Assembly (NCBI RefSeq): GCF_022829585.1
Contig: NZ_JAKSYC010000313.1
Location: 1-63,834 of the forward strand
Direction of reading: 5' to 3'
Length of the DNA: 63,834 bases
Source of the DNA: Methylobacterium sp. J-026
GTDB taxonomy: Bacteria; Pseudomonadota; Alphaproteobacteria; Rhizobiales; Beijerinckiaceae
Under the pieces are notes generated by a model. That model was given only the letters and a program-made list of their open reading frames with translations, did no database searches and was not told where the DNA came from. Positions 26,110 through 34,196 of this stretch are shown piece after piece; position 1 is the first letter of the stretch, and each line of letters opens with the position of its first letter. Position numbers and translations under genes: made by a program.

Positions 26110-27963
26110 TCAGATCTGCAGCAGCTGGTTGAGCATGTCGCGGGCCGCGGTCAGCACGCGGGCATTGGCGCCGTAGGCGGTCTGCAGGGCGATCAGGTTC
26201 GACATCTCCTGATCGATATTGACCCCGGCCCCGGCCGAGAACCGGCTCTGCGCGGTGGAGAGCGCGGTCTGCTGGCTGGAATCGATGGCCGTCGAATTGG
26301 CGGAGGCGGCCCCCTGCGCGGCGATGATGTCCTGCGCGAAACCCGCCACGGTGGCGCTGTAGGGCGCCGAGACCCCGCCGATGCCGCTCGACGACGAGAA
26401 GGTCTGCTGGGTGGAGGTCAGCGCCGCGTAGAGCTGCTGCGCCCGTGTGCCGGACGCGTTCGTGTTGGCCGCGCTCGTCGAGCTCGCCGCGGCCGAGAGC
26501 GCCGCCGTGTCGCCGGACAGGGTCGGGTTGACCGCGATGCGCTGCGCGAATCCGGTGAGCTTCGAGCCGCCGTCGAAGCTGCCGGTGTAGACCGCGTTGT
26601 TCGCGCCGTCGACGAACAGGGCCAGCGACGGGTTGCCGGTATACAGGTCGGTGGCGGAAACCGCGGTGACGTTGGCGGTGGCCGCGGTCACCGCGGGTGT
26701 GTTCCCGGACGCGGGCCCGATCGTGACCGAACTGCCGGTCATCGTCGCGTTCAATCCCAGATTGAGATTGCCCAGCGCCGCATTGATCGAGTCGGCGTAG
26801 GTCGCCGTCCCGCTGGGGATCTTGAAGGTCTGCACCAGGGCGGTGGAATCGTTGGTCTCGCTCGCGGGGACCGACGTGGCATTGGCGTCGGACGCGATCA
26901 GGATGACGTTGCGGACCGCCCCGTTCACCGTCACCGGGATGGTGATCGTGTTGCCGGCCTTCATCCCGGTCGGGTCGATCGTCGCCGAGGTCCCGTCCGA
27001 GGTCCCGGTCACGGTCTTGTCGGTCAGCGAACTTGCCAGGCCGGCGGCGAGGTCGTCGAGCTGGCGCTGCGCCTGCGGCAGGGTCTGATCGCGCAGCTCG
27101 AGCTGGGCGGCGAGGCTTCCGGAGCGCAGCACGCCGGGCTCGCCGAGATCGATCTTGCCGCCACCCGGCAGCGTGGCGGTGATCGTGCCGACCGAGCGCG
27201 GCGTGGACGTGGCGGACGAGTTCGCGCTGAGCGTGCCGCGGCCATCGAAGCTCAGGGTCGCCGCGTTGCCGCGATCGACCAGGGTGGCGCCCGACTGGGT
27301 GAGGACGGTGACCGTGCCGTCGCTCTGCGGCGTGGCTTTGACATCCATGTAGCTCGACAGGCTGTTGATCGCCTGGTCGCGCTGGTCCTGCAGGTCGGCG
27401 ACCGACGTGCTGTCCGTGGTGTTCTGGATCTTGGTGTTGAGTTTCGCGATGTTCGAGAGGAGCGCGCTGGCCGAAGTCGTGTCGGTTCCGAGCTGCGCCT
27501 CGATCCCGGTGCGCAGGGTCTGCACCGTGTTGGCGGCGCTGTTGATCTGACCGGCCAGTGCCGTCGCGTTGCCGAGGACGGTCGTCCGGGCCGCCGCGGA
27601 GGTCGGATTGGCGGCGAGTTGCTGCAGCGACTGCGTGAAGGTGTTCAGCGTGCCGTCGAGGGCCGTCGCACTGCCGGGGGTTCCGTAGAGGGCGTCGAGC
27701 TGAGAGCCGATGCTGGCCTTCGTGCTGGTATAGGCGGCGCCGGACGTCTCCAGGCGGAGTTGGTTCAGGGCGGCGGCGTCGAAGCTTCGGGTGACCGTCC
27801 CGGCAGCGACCCCCAGGTTGTTGGTCCCGGTGGCGACCGGCGTGAGCGTCCGCTTGACGTAGCCGGCCGTCCCGGCATTGGCGACGTTCAGCGAGACGAC
27901 GTTGATCGCCGCCTGCGTGGCCGCAAGCCCGGCGGTCGCATTGGAGAGCGCGTTCAGCGACAT
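26110..27963 (-). CDS. flgK: Flagellar hook-associated protein 1 FlgK
   Basis: A 617-residue hook-filament junction protein. The N-terminus SLNALSNATAGLAATQAAINVVSLNVANAGTAGYVKR is the flagellar rod/hook motif with the characteristic N-V-A-N-A-x-T-x-G-Y pattern. The C-terminus (GAGVNIDQEMSNLIALQTAYGANARVLTAARDMLNQLLQI) is the matching FlgK end. The central region is rich in Thr, Ser and Ala. Length fits the family range. The start is 34 bases after the flgE stop and the stop 2 bases before flgL, in one operon. Confidence 0.95.
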   Translation of the reverse strand: MSLNALSNATAGLAATQAAINVVSLNVANAGTAGYVKRTLTPVATGTNNLGVAAGTVTRSFDAAALNQLRLETSGAAYTSTKASIGSQLDALYGTPGSATALDGTLNTFTQSLQQLAANPTSAAARTTVLGNATALAGQINSAANTVQTLRTGIEAQLGTDTTSASALLSNIAKLNTKIQNTTDSTSVADLQDQRDQAINSLSSYMDVKATPQSDGTVTVLTQSGATLVDRGNAATLSFDGRGTLSANSSATSTPRSVGTITATLPGGGKIDLGEPGVLRSGSLAAQLELRDQTLPQAQRQLDDLAAGLASSLTDKTVTGTSDGTSATIDPTGMKAGNTITIPVTVNGAVRNVILIASDANATSVPASETNDSTALVQTFKIPSGTATYADSINAALGNLNLGLNATMTGSSVTIGPASGNTPAVTAATANVTAVSATDLYTGNPSLALFVDGANNAVYTGSFDGGSKLTGFAQRIAVNPTLSGDTAALSAAASSTSAANTNASGTRAQQLYAALTSTQQTFSSSSGIGGVSAPYSATVAGFAQDIIAAQGAASANSTAIDSSQQTALSTAQSRFSAGAGVNIDQEMSNLIALQTAYGANARVLTAARDMLNQLLQI

Positions 27964-27997
27964 GTCGAAGCCTCCTCAGCGCTCCCTGCGATGCAAC

Positions 27998-29281
27998 CTA
28001 CCGGATCACGTTGAGCAGGTCAGACATCATGGTCTGGGCCGTCGACATGACGCGCGTGTTTGCAGAATAGGCCTGCTGGGTTACGATCATCTTAGAGAAT
28101 TCGGTCGCAATGTCCGTGTTGGATTGCTCGATGCTCGCACCGGTGATGGTGCTGCCGTCGAGGCCCGCCAGCGGTGGGCCGGAATCGGCCGTCTGCAGGT
28201 AATTGCCGTTCGTATCGGCCTTGAGCCCGTCCGGATCGGCGAACTGGACGATCCCGACATTGGCGAGCGCCTTCACGGCCCCGTTCGAGAAGGTCCCGTT
28301 GATCTTGCCGTCGGTGCCGACCGCGACGCTCGTCAGCGTGCCCGCGGTGCTGCCGTTCTGACTGAGCGCGTTGGTGGTGACGGCGCCGCTCGCGTCGGCG
28401 TATTGGGTCAGTCCGCCGGACAGATCGAGCGAAAGCTTCGGAAACGTGTATCCGGAGATCGTCTTGTTGCTCAGATCGACGGTGATGCTGGTCGGATCGG
28501 CCACAGTGCCGGTGGGCGAGGTCATCTTGCCCGTCGAATCGAAGGTGAACGCTTGGCCGGTATCGGTCCAGTTCGGTGTGCTGGTGGCGCTGCTGTTGTA
28601 CAGTAGGTTCCAGCTGGAATCCGTTCCGTTGCCATTTGGCGTCGTCTGGACCCAGCGCATGTTGATCGTGACCGGCGCTCCGGACGCGGTATAGGCCGTC
28701 AGCGACGGACCGGCGATGCTGTTGGCCGGATCGGCGGTCGAACTCGTCGTCGGCGTTGCCGGGAGATTGGCCGCGTAGGTGATGGTGGTCGTCGGCTGTG
28801 CCGGGAGGGTCGGATTGCCGATCACGATCGGTCCGGACGAGGTGACCTGGCCGCTGATCGGATCGAGGTTGTTGCCGGTCAGGTAGCCGCCGGCCCCGTT
28901 CATCAGGTGCCCGTCGGCGGTGGGAGCGAAGTCACCGCGCCGCGTGTAGGCGTTCGTCCCGCTGAAGGTCGCGGCGCCGTTGGCGTCCCCGGTCTTCTGC
29001 GCCACCGTGAAGAAGCCCGTCCCGCTGATCGACATGTTGGTCGGCACGGTCGTCGAGACGACGTTGCCGGCGATCGTGTTCGTCAGCTGCGATTGGGCCA
29101 GAACCGAGCCGGCGACCTCACGCTTGGGGGTCGTCTCGGACATCAGGTCGACGAAGCTGGTGTCGACGCGCTTGAAACCGGTCGTCTGCGAGTTGGCGAT
29201 GTTCCCGGAGATGTTGCTGATGGCGTAGGACTGCGCCTGCAGTCCGGAGACCGAGGTCTGCAGGGCGGAAAAAAGATCCAT
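27998..29281 (-). CDS. flgE: Flagellar hook protein FlgE
   Basis: A 427-residue hook subunit exported by the flagellar type III apparatus. The N-terminal rod motif is DLFSALQTSVSGLQAQSYAISNISGNIANSQTTGFKR. The FlgE-specific N-terminal part continues TSFVDLMSET, and the C-terminal helix is EFSKMIVTQQAYSANTRVMSTAQTMMSDLLNVIR. A Thr/Ser-rich central D1/D2 region lies between. ATG 29281 begins MDLFSALQ, the family's usual start; the upstream in-frame Met would add 29 non-conserved residues and cross the sigma-54 promoter. It heads the flgEKL operon, with a 5' leader of about 40 bases. Confidence 0.95.
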   Translation of the reverse strand: MDLFSALQTSVSGLQAQSYAISNISGNIANSQTTGFKRVDTSFVDLMSETTPKREVAGSVLAQSQLTNTIAGNVVSTTVPTNMSISGTGFFTVAQKTGDANGAATFSGTNAYTRRGDFAPTADGHLMNGAGGYLTGNNLDPISGQVTSSGPIVIGNPTLPAQPTTTITYAANLPATPTTSSTADPANSIAGPSLTAYTASGAPVTINMRWVQTTPNGNGTDSSWNLLYNSSATSTPNWTDTGQAFTFDSTGKMTSPTGTVADPTSITVDLSNKTISGYTFPKLSLDLSGGLTQYADASGAVTTNALSQNGSTAGTLTSVAVGTDGKINGTFSNGAVKALANVGIVQFADPDGLKADTNGNYLQTADSGPPLAGLDGSTITGASIEQSNTDIATEFSKMIVTQQAYSANTRVMSTAQTMMSDLLNVIR

Positions 29282-29330
29282 GGCGAGCGATCCCGATGCG
29301 CGCCATCGCGGCCCGCAGATCCGGATGGCC

Positions 29331-29345
29331 GCAACCGCCGTGCCA
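29331..29345 (-). promoter_or_regulatory. Sigma-54 (-24/-12) promoter of flgE-flgK-flgL
   Basis: On the minus strand TGGCAC at 29345-29340, a 5-base spacer and TTGC at 29334-29331 match the sigma-54 consensus exactly. It is 50 bases before the flgE start, with a transcription start expected near 29319. Sigma-54 with the activator FlbD (gated by FliX) drives hook genes in Caulobacter. Confidence 0.85.
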
Positions 29346-29520
29346 TCACTAAGTCCCTGACAAACCACGATTGGCTCCGGCTTGGCCCGGCAGCCTTGGC
29401 CGCCCGGACGGACCGGGCCGGCAAATTCTGCCGCGCCGGGGCGTCCCCGGCCCGGCTCGGGGTTTTCCGGCGTTTACGGCACGTTATCCGAACCCATGCG
29501 AAGGTCGCAGGCGGGCTAGA

Positions 29521-29616
29521 GCATCATCCCGGACGGTGGCCACAGGCCTTCGGACACGGATGATGCGATCGCAACAGGCTGGCGAATCGTCCCGGGTGCG
29601 GTATCCGGGATGATGC
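29521..29616. repeat. Palindromic intergenic element
   Basis: A 13-base arm (GCATCATCCCGGA, 29521-29533) is exactly the reverse complement of TCCGGGATGATGC at 29604-29616. A third related GGATGATGC copy sits at 29558-29566. The 96-base element lies between the flgE promoter and the BLUF gene. It resembles the dispersed palindromic repeats common in Rhizobiales intergenic DNA; it could fold as RNA or be a small repeat-type element. Confidence 0.6.
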
Positions 29617-29695
29617 GGCGGGTCCGGGCAGGGATCGGGCGCAGCGCGTCCTGCCCGAAAGTGCTTGACGGGTACGGCTTTCGGGTCTCGGGATC

Positions 29696-30163
29696 ATGCG
29701 GGCGAAACGGACGAGCCTCGTCCACATCATCTACTTCTCGCGGATGAACCTGTCGTCGGATCCCGCCAAGCGGTCCGAGCAGATCGGCGAGATCGGCCGC
29801 ATCGCCCAGAAGAAGAACGAGTTCGCGGTGATCACGAGCTTCCTGGTGATCGAGGGCAACTTCGCCTGTCAGGTGATCGAGGGCGAGCGCTCGTCGGTGC
29901 ATGAGACCTTCGACCGGGTCAGCGCCGACAGCCGCCATCGCGACGTCCAGATCAGCGAGTGGCGGGAGATCGCCAAGCGCGAATTCGTCCATTCCTTCAA
30001 GAGCGCCCAGCGGAGCGCGGGCAACGACACCCTGTTCGCCAAGGCCAATCTGCTGCCCATGCTCCAGCGCGGCACACCGAAGGCCTCGGCGATCCACGGG
30101 CTCTGCCTGGCGCTCCAATCCGACGCGATGTCCCGCCAGGGCATCGATCACCTCTTCGTCTGA
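29696..30163 (+). CDS. BLUF-domain blue-light sensor
   Basis: A 155-residue protein that is essentially one BLUF domain with a short C-terminal extension. Flavin-contact residues can be placed: Tyr13 in LVHIIYFSR, Asn41 in AQKKNEFAVIT, and Gln59 in FACQVIEGE. The Asn-Gln spacing of 18 equals that of AppA (Asn45-Gln63). The usual ITG(L/M) stretch reads ITSF, a small deviation. It should bind FAD and signal blue light. A single-domain response regulator starts 8 bases downstream, making a two-gene light-signalling unit. No output domain is fused, so it must act through a partner. Confidence 0.88.
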   Translation: MRAKRTSLVHIIYFSRMNLSSDPAKRSEQIGEIGRIAQKKNEFAVITSFLVIEGNFACQVIEGERSSVHETFDRVSADSRHRDVQISEWREIAKREFVHSFKSAQRSAGNDTLFAKANLLPMLQRGTPKASAIHGLCLALQSDAMSRQGIDHLFV

Positions 30164-30171
30164 GCCGAGCG

Positions 30172-30630
30172 ATGTCCGAGAGCGATACGCCCCCGATCCT
30201 CATCGTCGACGACCAGGAGAAGCTCCTGCGGCTCATCGTGATGCTGATGACCCGCATCGGTTTCCCGGACGTGGAGGGCGTCACCAGCGCCCCCGAGGCG
30301 CTGGAACGCCTGCGGCAGCGCCGCTACGCCCTGGTGATCTCCGACCTCGACATGGAGCCGATGGACGGGATCAGCCTCCTGCGCGAGATCCGCGCCGACG
30401 ACGCGCTGATGAACACGCCGTTCATGCTCACCGAATCGTCCTTCGACTTCGAGGACATCAACCTCGCCCATCAGGCGGGGGCGGACGCCTTCATCCTCAA
30501 GCCCTTCGACATGGCGGTGCTGAAGACCAAGCTGAAGCAGGTGCTCAACCGCAAGCCGCGCAAGCGCGAGGCGCCGATGGCGGCCGAATCGACCTTGAGC
30601 GTGGAATTCCCGATGCTGGGGAAGTTCTGA
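30172..30630 (+). CDS. Single-domain response regulator (CheY-like), next to BLUF
   Basis: A 152-residue receiver domain: acidic pair in ILIVDDQEKLL, phosphoacceptor Asp in VISDLDMEPMDG, and conserved Lys in FILKPFDMAVLK. A basic stretch follows (LNRKPRKREAP), then a short tail ending LSVEFPMLGKF that may be an interaction peptide. There is no DNA-binding or enzymatic output domain. It begins 8 bases after the BLUF gene, so the pair is co-expressed; whether the BLUF protein influences its phosphorylation through a kinase elsewhere is inference. The start ATG 30172 places MSESDTPPILIVDD at the N-terminus, the usual spacing for receivers. Confidence 0.88.
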   Translation: MSESDTPPILIVDDQEKLLRLIVMLMTRIGFPDVEGVTSAPEALERLRQRRYALVISDLDMEPMDGISLLREIRADDALMNTPFMLTESSFDFEDINLAHQAGADAFILKPFDMAVLKTKLKQVLNRKPRKREAPMAAESTLSVEFPMLGKF

Positions 30631-30647
30631 CCGAGCCGAGACGTCGA

Positions 30648-30683
30648 TTCTCCCATTCACCACCTCAGGATGAGGTCGGAGAA
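30648..30683. terminator. Hairpin between convergent genes
   Basis: An inner perfect stem ACCTCA/TGAGGT (30662-30667 and 30671-30676, 3-nt loop) lies inside outer arms TTCTCC/GGAGAA. It sits between the response regulator and prfC stops and could end transcription on both strands, though no long T-run is present. A CCTCA..TGAGG hairpin of this kind recurs in Rhizobiales genomes. Confidence 0.45.
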
Positions 30684-30704
30684 TGGATCAGGCGCCCCTC
30701 CGCC

Positions 30705-32318
30705 TCACGCCGCCCGCTTCTGGTAATCCTTCACGTCGGTGAAGCGCACCGCCGGGTAGCGCTCCTCCTCGTAGCGGAGGGAGAACGCGGTGGTCGCCAT
30801 GAAGACCGGGGCCCCGTCGAGGTCCTTGGCCATGGCCGAGCCGTGGCTGTCCACGAACTTGTCGAGCTCGATCTCGGAATCCGACTCGATCCAGCGGCAC
30901 ACCGAGAACCGCGAGGTCTCGTAATCCACCGGCAGGCCGTACTCGGCCTGGAGCCGCTCCTTCAGCACGTCGAGCTGGAGGGCGCCGACCACGCCGACGA
31001 TCGCCTGGCTGCCGTCCTGCGGGATGAACACCTGGACGACGCCCTCCTCGCCCATCTGCTGCAGGGCCTCGCGCAGCTTCTTGGCCTTCATGGCGTCGGT
31101 CAGCTTGATCCGGCGCAGGATCTCGGGGGCGAAGCTCGGTACGCCGCGGAACACGATGTCCTCGCCCTCGGTGAGCGTGTCGCCGATCCGCAGCGTGCCG
31201 TGGTTCGGGATGCCGACGACGTCGCCGGCGAACGCCTCGTCGGCGATGGCCCGATCCTGGGCGAAGAAGAATTGCGGCGCCGAGAGCGAGATCGGCTTGC
31301 CCGTGCGCACGAGCCGGGCCTTCATGCCCCGGCTGAGCTTGCCCGAGCAGACCCGCATGAAGGCGATGCGGTCCCGGTGGTTCGGGTCCATATTCGCCTG
31401 GATCTTGAACACGAAGCCGGTCATGCGCGGCTCGCCGGGCTCCACGAGGCGCTTGTCGGCATCCTGGCCCCGGGGCGGCGGCGCCACCTTGGCGAGCCCG
31501 TCGATGAGGTCGCGCACGCCGAAATTGCGCAGGGCCGAACCGAAGAACACCGGCGTCAGGTGTCCCTCGCGGAACGCGTCGAGGTCGAACGGCTTGAGGC
31601 CGCCCTCGGCGAGTTCCACCTCCTCGCGCCACGCAGCGGCGGCGCCGTTCTCGGTCAGCAGTTCATCGAACAGCGGGTCGTCCGGGCCGGACACCGCGAC
31701 CATGCCGGCATCCTCGGCCGCGTCGAGGCGGCGGACCCGGTTGGCGCCGAGTTCGTAGGTCCCGGAGAAGTTCCGGCCGGTGCCGATCGGCCAGGTCACC
31801 GGAGCGACATCCAGCGCCAGCGTCTTCTCGATCTCGTCCAGCAATTCGAACGGATCGCGGGCCTCACGGTCGAGCTTGTTGACGAAGGTGACGATCGGGA
31901 TGTCGCGCAGCCGGCAAACCTCGAACAGCTTTCGCGTGCGCGCCTCGATGCCCTTGGCCGCATCGATCACCATGACGGCCGAATCGACCGCCGTCAGCGT
32001 CCGGTAGGTGTCCTCCGAGAAGTCCTCGTGGCCGGGCGTGTCGAGCAGGTTGAAGACGCAATCGCCGTACTCGAAGGTCATCACCGAGGTGACCACCGAG
32101 ATGCCGCGCTCCTTCTCGATCCCCATCCAGTCGGAGCGGGTCGAGACCCGGTTGCGCTTGGCCTTGACCTCGCCGGCGAGTTGGATCGCGCCCCCGAACA
32201 GCAGCAGCTTCTCGGTGAGCGTGGTCTTGCCCGCGTCCGGGTGAGAGATAATCGCGAAGGTACGCCGCCGCGAAACCGGATCGGCCGGCTTCGCTTCGGT
32301 CTTGGTCTGCATCAGCAT
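30705..32318 (-). CDS. prfC: Peptide chain release factor 3
   Basis: A 537-residue translational GTPase that removes RF1/RF2 from the ribosome after termination. GTP-binding motifs: G1 SHPDAGKTTLTEKLLL, the G2 effector region around SDWMGIEKERGISV, G3 LLDTPGHEDFSEDTYRTL, and G4 FVNKLDREARDP. The C-terminus (GALQLDVLKERLQAEYGLPVDYE) is the RF3-specific domain. Close ATGs at 32318 and 32312 are both possible starts. Length fits the family (about 530). It is downstream of and parallel to the threonine aldolase gene, with 111 bases between. Confidence 0.95.
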   Translation of the reverse strand: MLMQTKTEAKPADPVSRRRTFAIISHPDAGKTTLTEKLLLFGGAIQLAGEVKAKRNRVSTRSDWMGIEKERGISVVTSVMTFEYGDCVFNLLDTPGHEDFSEDTYRTLTAVDSAVMVIDAAKGIEARTRKLFEVCRLRDIPIVTFVNKLDREARDPFELLDEIEKTLALDVAPVTWPIGTGRNFSGTYELGANRVRRLDAAEDAGMVAVSGPDDPLFDELLTENGAAAAWREEVELAEGGLKPFDLDAFREGHLTPVFFGSALRNFGVRDLIDGLAKVAPPPRGQDADKRLVEPGEPRMTGFVFKIQANMDPNHRDRIAFMRVCSGKLSRGMKARLVRTGKPISLSAPQFFFAQDRAIADEAFAGDVVGIPNHGTLRIGDTLTEGEDIVFRGVPSFAPEILRRIKLTDAMKAKKLREALQQMGEEGVVQVFIPQDGSQAIVGVVGALQLDVLKERLQAEYGLPVDYETSRFSVCRWIESDSEIELDKFVDSHGSAMAKDLDGAPVFMATTAFSLRYEEERYPAVRFTDVKDYQKRAA

Positions 32319-32429
32319 GGAGCGAACGCTCTGGGTCGGCGGGTCTGGGCCGCGCGGCGTCACAGGGCGCGCGCGGCTCTTGCGATCCTGTAGCGGCAAG
32401 CCCCCGTATTGGCAAAGAACCGCGGGCGG

Positions 32430-33476
32430 TCAGGCCGCCTCGGCCGCGAGGGCCCGCAGGTCGGCGACGAGTTGGTCCACCCGCTCCGGCTCGGCGTCCC
32501 AGGCGAACATGAACCGCGCCCCGCCGCCGATGAAGGTGTAGAACCGCCAGCCCCGGGCGCGCAGGCCCTCCATGGTGGCGGCCGGCATGGTCAGGAAGAC
32601 CGCGTTGGCCTCGACGGGAAACAGCGCCCGCACCCCCGGAAGCCCGGCCACGGCTTCGGCGAAGCGCCGGGCGCAGGCATTGCCGTGCGCCCCGTTCCGC
32701 AGCCACGCGCCACTCTCCAGCATGCCCACCCAGGGCGCCGCGAGGAAACGCATCTTGGAGGCAAGCTGGCCCGCCTGCTTGCAGCGGTAGCCGAAATCCT
32801 CCGCGAGCCGGCGATCGAAGAACACCACGGCCTCGCCGGCATGCATGCCGTTCTTGGTGCCGCCGAAGCACAGGACGTCCACGCCGGACCGCCAGGTCAT
32901 GTCGGCCGGGCTGCATCCGAGGCTCGCGCAGGCATTGGCGAAGCGGGAGCCGTCCATGTGGAGGGCGAGGCCCAGGGCGCGGCAGGTCTCGGAGAGCGCC
33001 CGCAGCTCGGCGAGGCTGTAGACCTGGCCGGTCTCGGTGGGCTGCGTGATCGTCACCACCCGCGGCCGGGGGAAGTGGATGTCGCTGCGGTTCGTGGCGA
33101 GTCCGCGGATCGCCTCGGGGGTGAGCTTGCCGCCCTCGGTCCGGACGGTCAGGAGCTTCGAGCCGTTCGAGAAGAACTCCGGCGCGCCGCACTCGTCGGT
33201 CTCGACATGGGCCGAGTCGGCGCAGATCACGCTGTGATAGGATTGGCACAGGGCGGCGAGCGCGAGGGCGTTGGCGGCGGTGCCGTTGAACGCGAAGAAC
33301 ACCTCGCACGCGGTCTCGAACAGGTGGCGGAACGCGTCCGCGGCGCGCTGCGTCCAGGCATCCTCGCCGTAGGCCGGCGCGTGGCCGCGATTGGCCGCCT
33401 CCATGGCGGCCCAGGCCTCCGGGCAGATGCCGGAATAATTGTCGCTGGCGAATTGCTGCGAGTCGTCGTGTCTCAT
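32430..33476 (-). CDS. ltaE: Low-specificity L-threonine aldolase
   Basis: A 348-residue fold-type I PLP enzyme that cleaves L-threonine or L-allo-threonine to glycine and acetaldehyde. Features: SDNYSGICPEAWAAM near the N-terminus, ADSAHVETDECGAPEF, HMDGSRFANACASLGCSPADM, and the PLP-lysine segment DVLCFGGTKNGMHAGEAVVFF with the Schiff-base Lys. The motif set matches the beta-eliminating-lyase/threonine aldolase group found in Rhizobiales. ATG 33476 gives the normal MRHDDSQQFASDN start. It diverges from rpsU and its structured leader. Confidence 0.92.
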   Translation of the reverse strand: MRHDDSQQFASDNYSGICPEAWAAMEAANRGHAPAYGEDAWTQRAADAFRHLFETACEVFFAFNGTAANALALAALCQSYHSVICADSAHVETDECGAPEFFSNGSKLLTVRTEGGKLTPEAIRGLATNRSDIHFPRPRVVTITQPTETGQVYSLAELRALSETCRALGLALHMDGSRFANACASLGCSPADMTWRSGVDVLCFGGTKNGMHAGEAVVFFDRRLAEDFGYRCKQAGQLASKMRFLAAPWVGMLESGAWLRNGAHGNACARRFAEAVAGLPGVRALFPVEANAVFLTMPAATMEGLRARGWRFYTFIGGGARFMFAWDAEPERVDQLVADLRALAAEAA

Positions 33477-33566
33477 TCTGGCAACCTACCACGGCAGCGC
33501 CGAAGATCGACCGCGCGGACAGGTTGGAACTGGTGCGCGCTTGGTGTAGTAGCTTCGCCAAGGCGT

Positions 33567-33669
33567 GGGCTCCACGCCGATTCGGAAACCGACGTTCCCG
33601 TCCCTCCCGGGTTCATCCCGGGCGAGGGACGTTGTCGGTTTCCAGATCGGCGGCGGGCCGCGCGAGCCC
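33567..33669 (+). ncRNA. Long structured leader hairpin upstream of rpsU
   Basis: A 103-base segment folds on itself. Outer arms GGGCTC/GAGCCC (33567-33572, 33664-33669); CGCCGAT/ATCGGCG (33575-33581, 33646-33652); GGAAACCGAC/GTCGGTTTCC (33584-33593, 33634-33643); GTCCCT/AGGGAC (33600-33605, 33625-33630); and CCCGGG/CCCGGG closing a 5-base TTCAT loop (33606-33622). Only small internal loops or bulges interrupt the arms. It ends 28 bases before the rpsU start, with no T-tract, so it looks like a 5' regulatory structure or processed small RNA rather than a terminator. I recognise no named RNA family. Confidence 0.7.
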
Positions 33670-33697
33670 CAAATCCAGGTCCAGAGGATCAAGTCCG

Positions 33698-34033
33698 TTG
33701 CAGGTACTCGTTCGCGACAACAACGTCGATCAAGCGCTTCGCGTCCTCAAGAAGAAGATGCAGCGCGAGGGCATCTTCCGCGAGATGAAGCAGCGCAAGG
33801 CTTATGAGAAGCCGTCCGTGCGCAAGGCTCGCGAGAAGGCCGAGGCCGTCCGCCGCGCCCGCAAGCAGGCCCGCAAGACCGCGATCCGCGAGGGCCTGAT
33901 CGCCGCGCCGAAGCCGAAGCCCCGTTTCCCGGCCGGCAGCCGCCGCCCCGGCTTCCCGTCGCCGTCCGCCGCCGGCCCGCAGGGCGGCAACGCCGCCGGT
34001 CAGCTGCCGGTGAGCCCCGCTCCCGCCGCCTGA
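33698..34033 (+). CDS. rpsU: 30S ribosomal protein S21
   Basis: A 111-residue S21 with the conserved core QVLVRDNNVDQALRVLKKKMQREGIFREMKQRKAYEKPSVRKAREKAEAVRR. A long basic Ala/Pro-rich tail (about 75-111) follows, longer than the roughly 70-residue enterobacterial form. S21 binds the 30S platform near the anti-Shine-Dalgarno helix. The start is taken as TTG 33698: it is in frame with the family's QVLVRDNN beginning, AGAGG lies 9-13 bases upstream, and no ATG or GTG is placed nearby. A strong hairpin leader precedes it and a terminator follows, so it is probably a single-gene unit. Confidence 0.93.
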   Translation: MQVLVRDNNVDQALRVLKKKMQREGIFREMKQRKAYEKPSVRKAREKAEAVRRARKQARKTAIREGLIAAPKPKPRFPAGSRRPGFPSPSAAGPQGGNAAGQLPVSPAPAA

Positions 34034-34053
34034 GCGACGCCGCATCGATTTGG

Positions 34054-34085
34054 AAAGGCCCGGCGCGCGAGCGACCGGGCTTTTT
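34054..34085 (+). terminator. Rho-independent terminator of rpsU
   Basis: AAAG plus GCCCGG (34058-34063) pairs with CCGGGC (34075-34080), followed by TTTTT at 34081-34085. It lies 20 bases after the rpsU stop codon. Confidence 0.85.
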
Positions 34086-34196
34086 CATGTGCGCCAGGCC
34101 AGAGAGGCCCGCGCGGGTCCTCGAAAGGCGGGTTGACCGTCTCGCGCCGCGACCTGAACGGCTACGGTTATGGGGGGACGCTGCCCCCCACGCCGC

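Noticed and set aside
33601..33622. GTTCATCCCGG-like stretch as a tRNA T-arm
   Set aside because: It is the loop of the rpsU leader hairpin; no acceptor or anticodon stems flank it.
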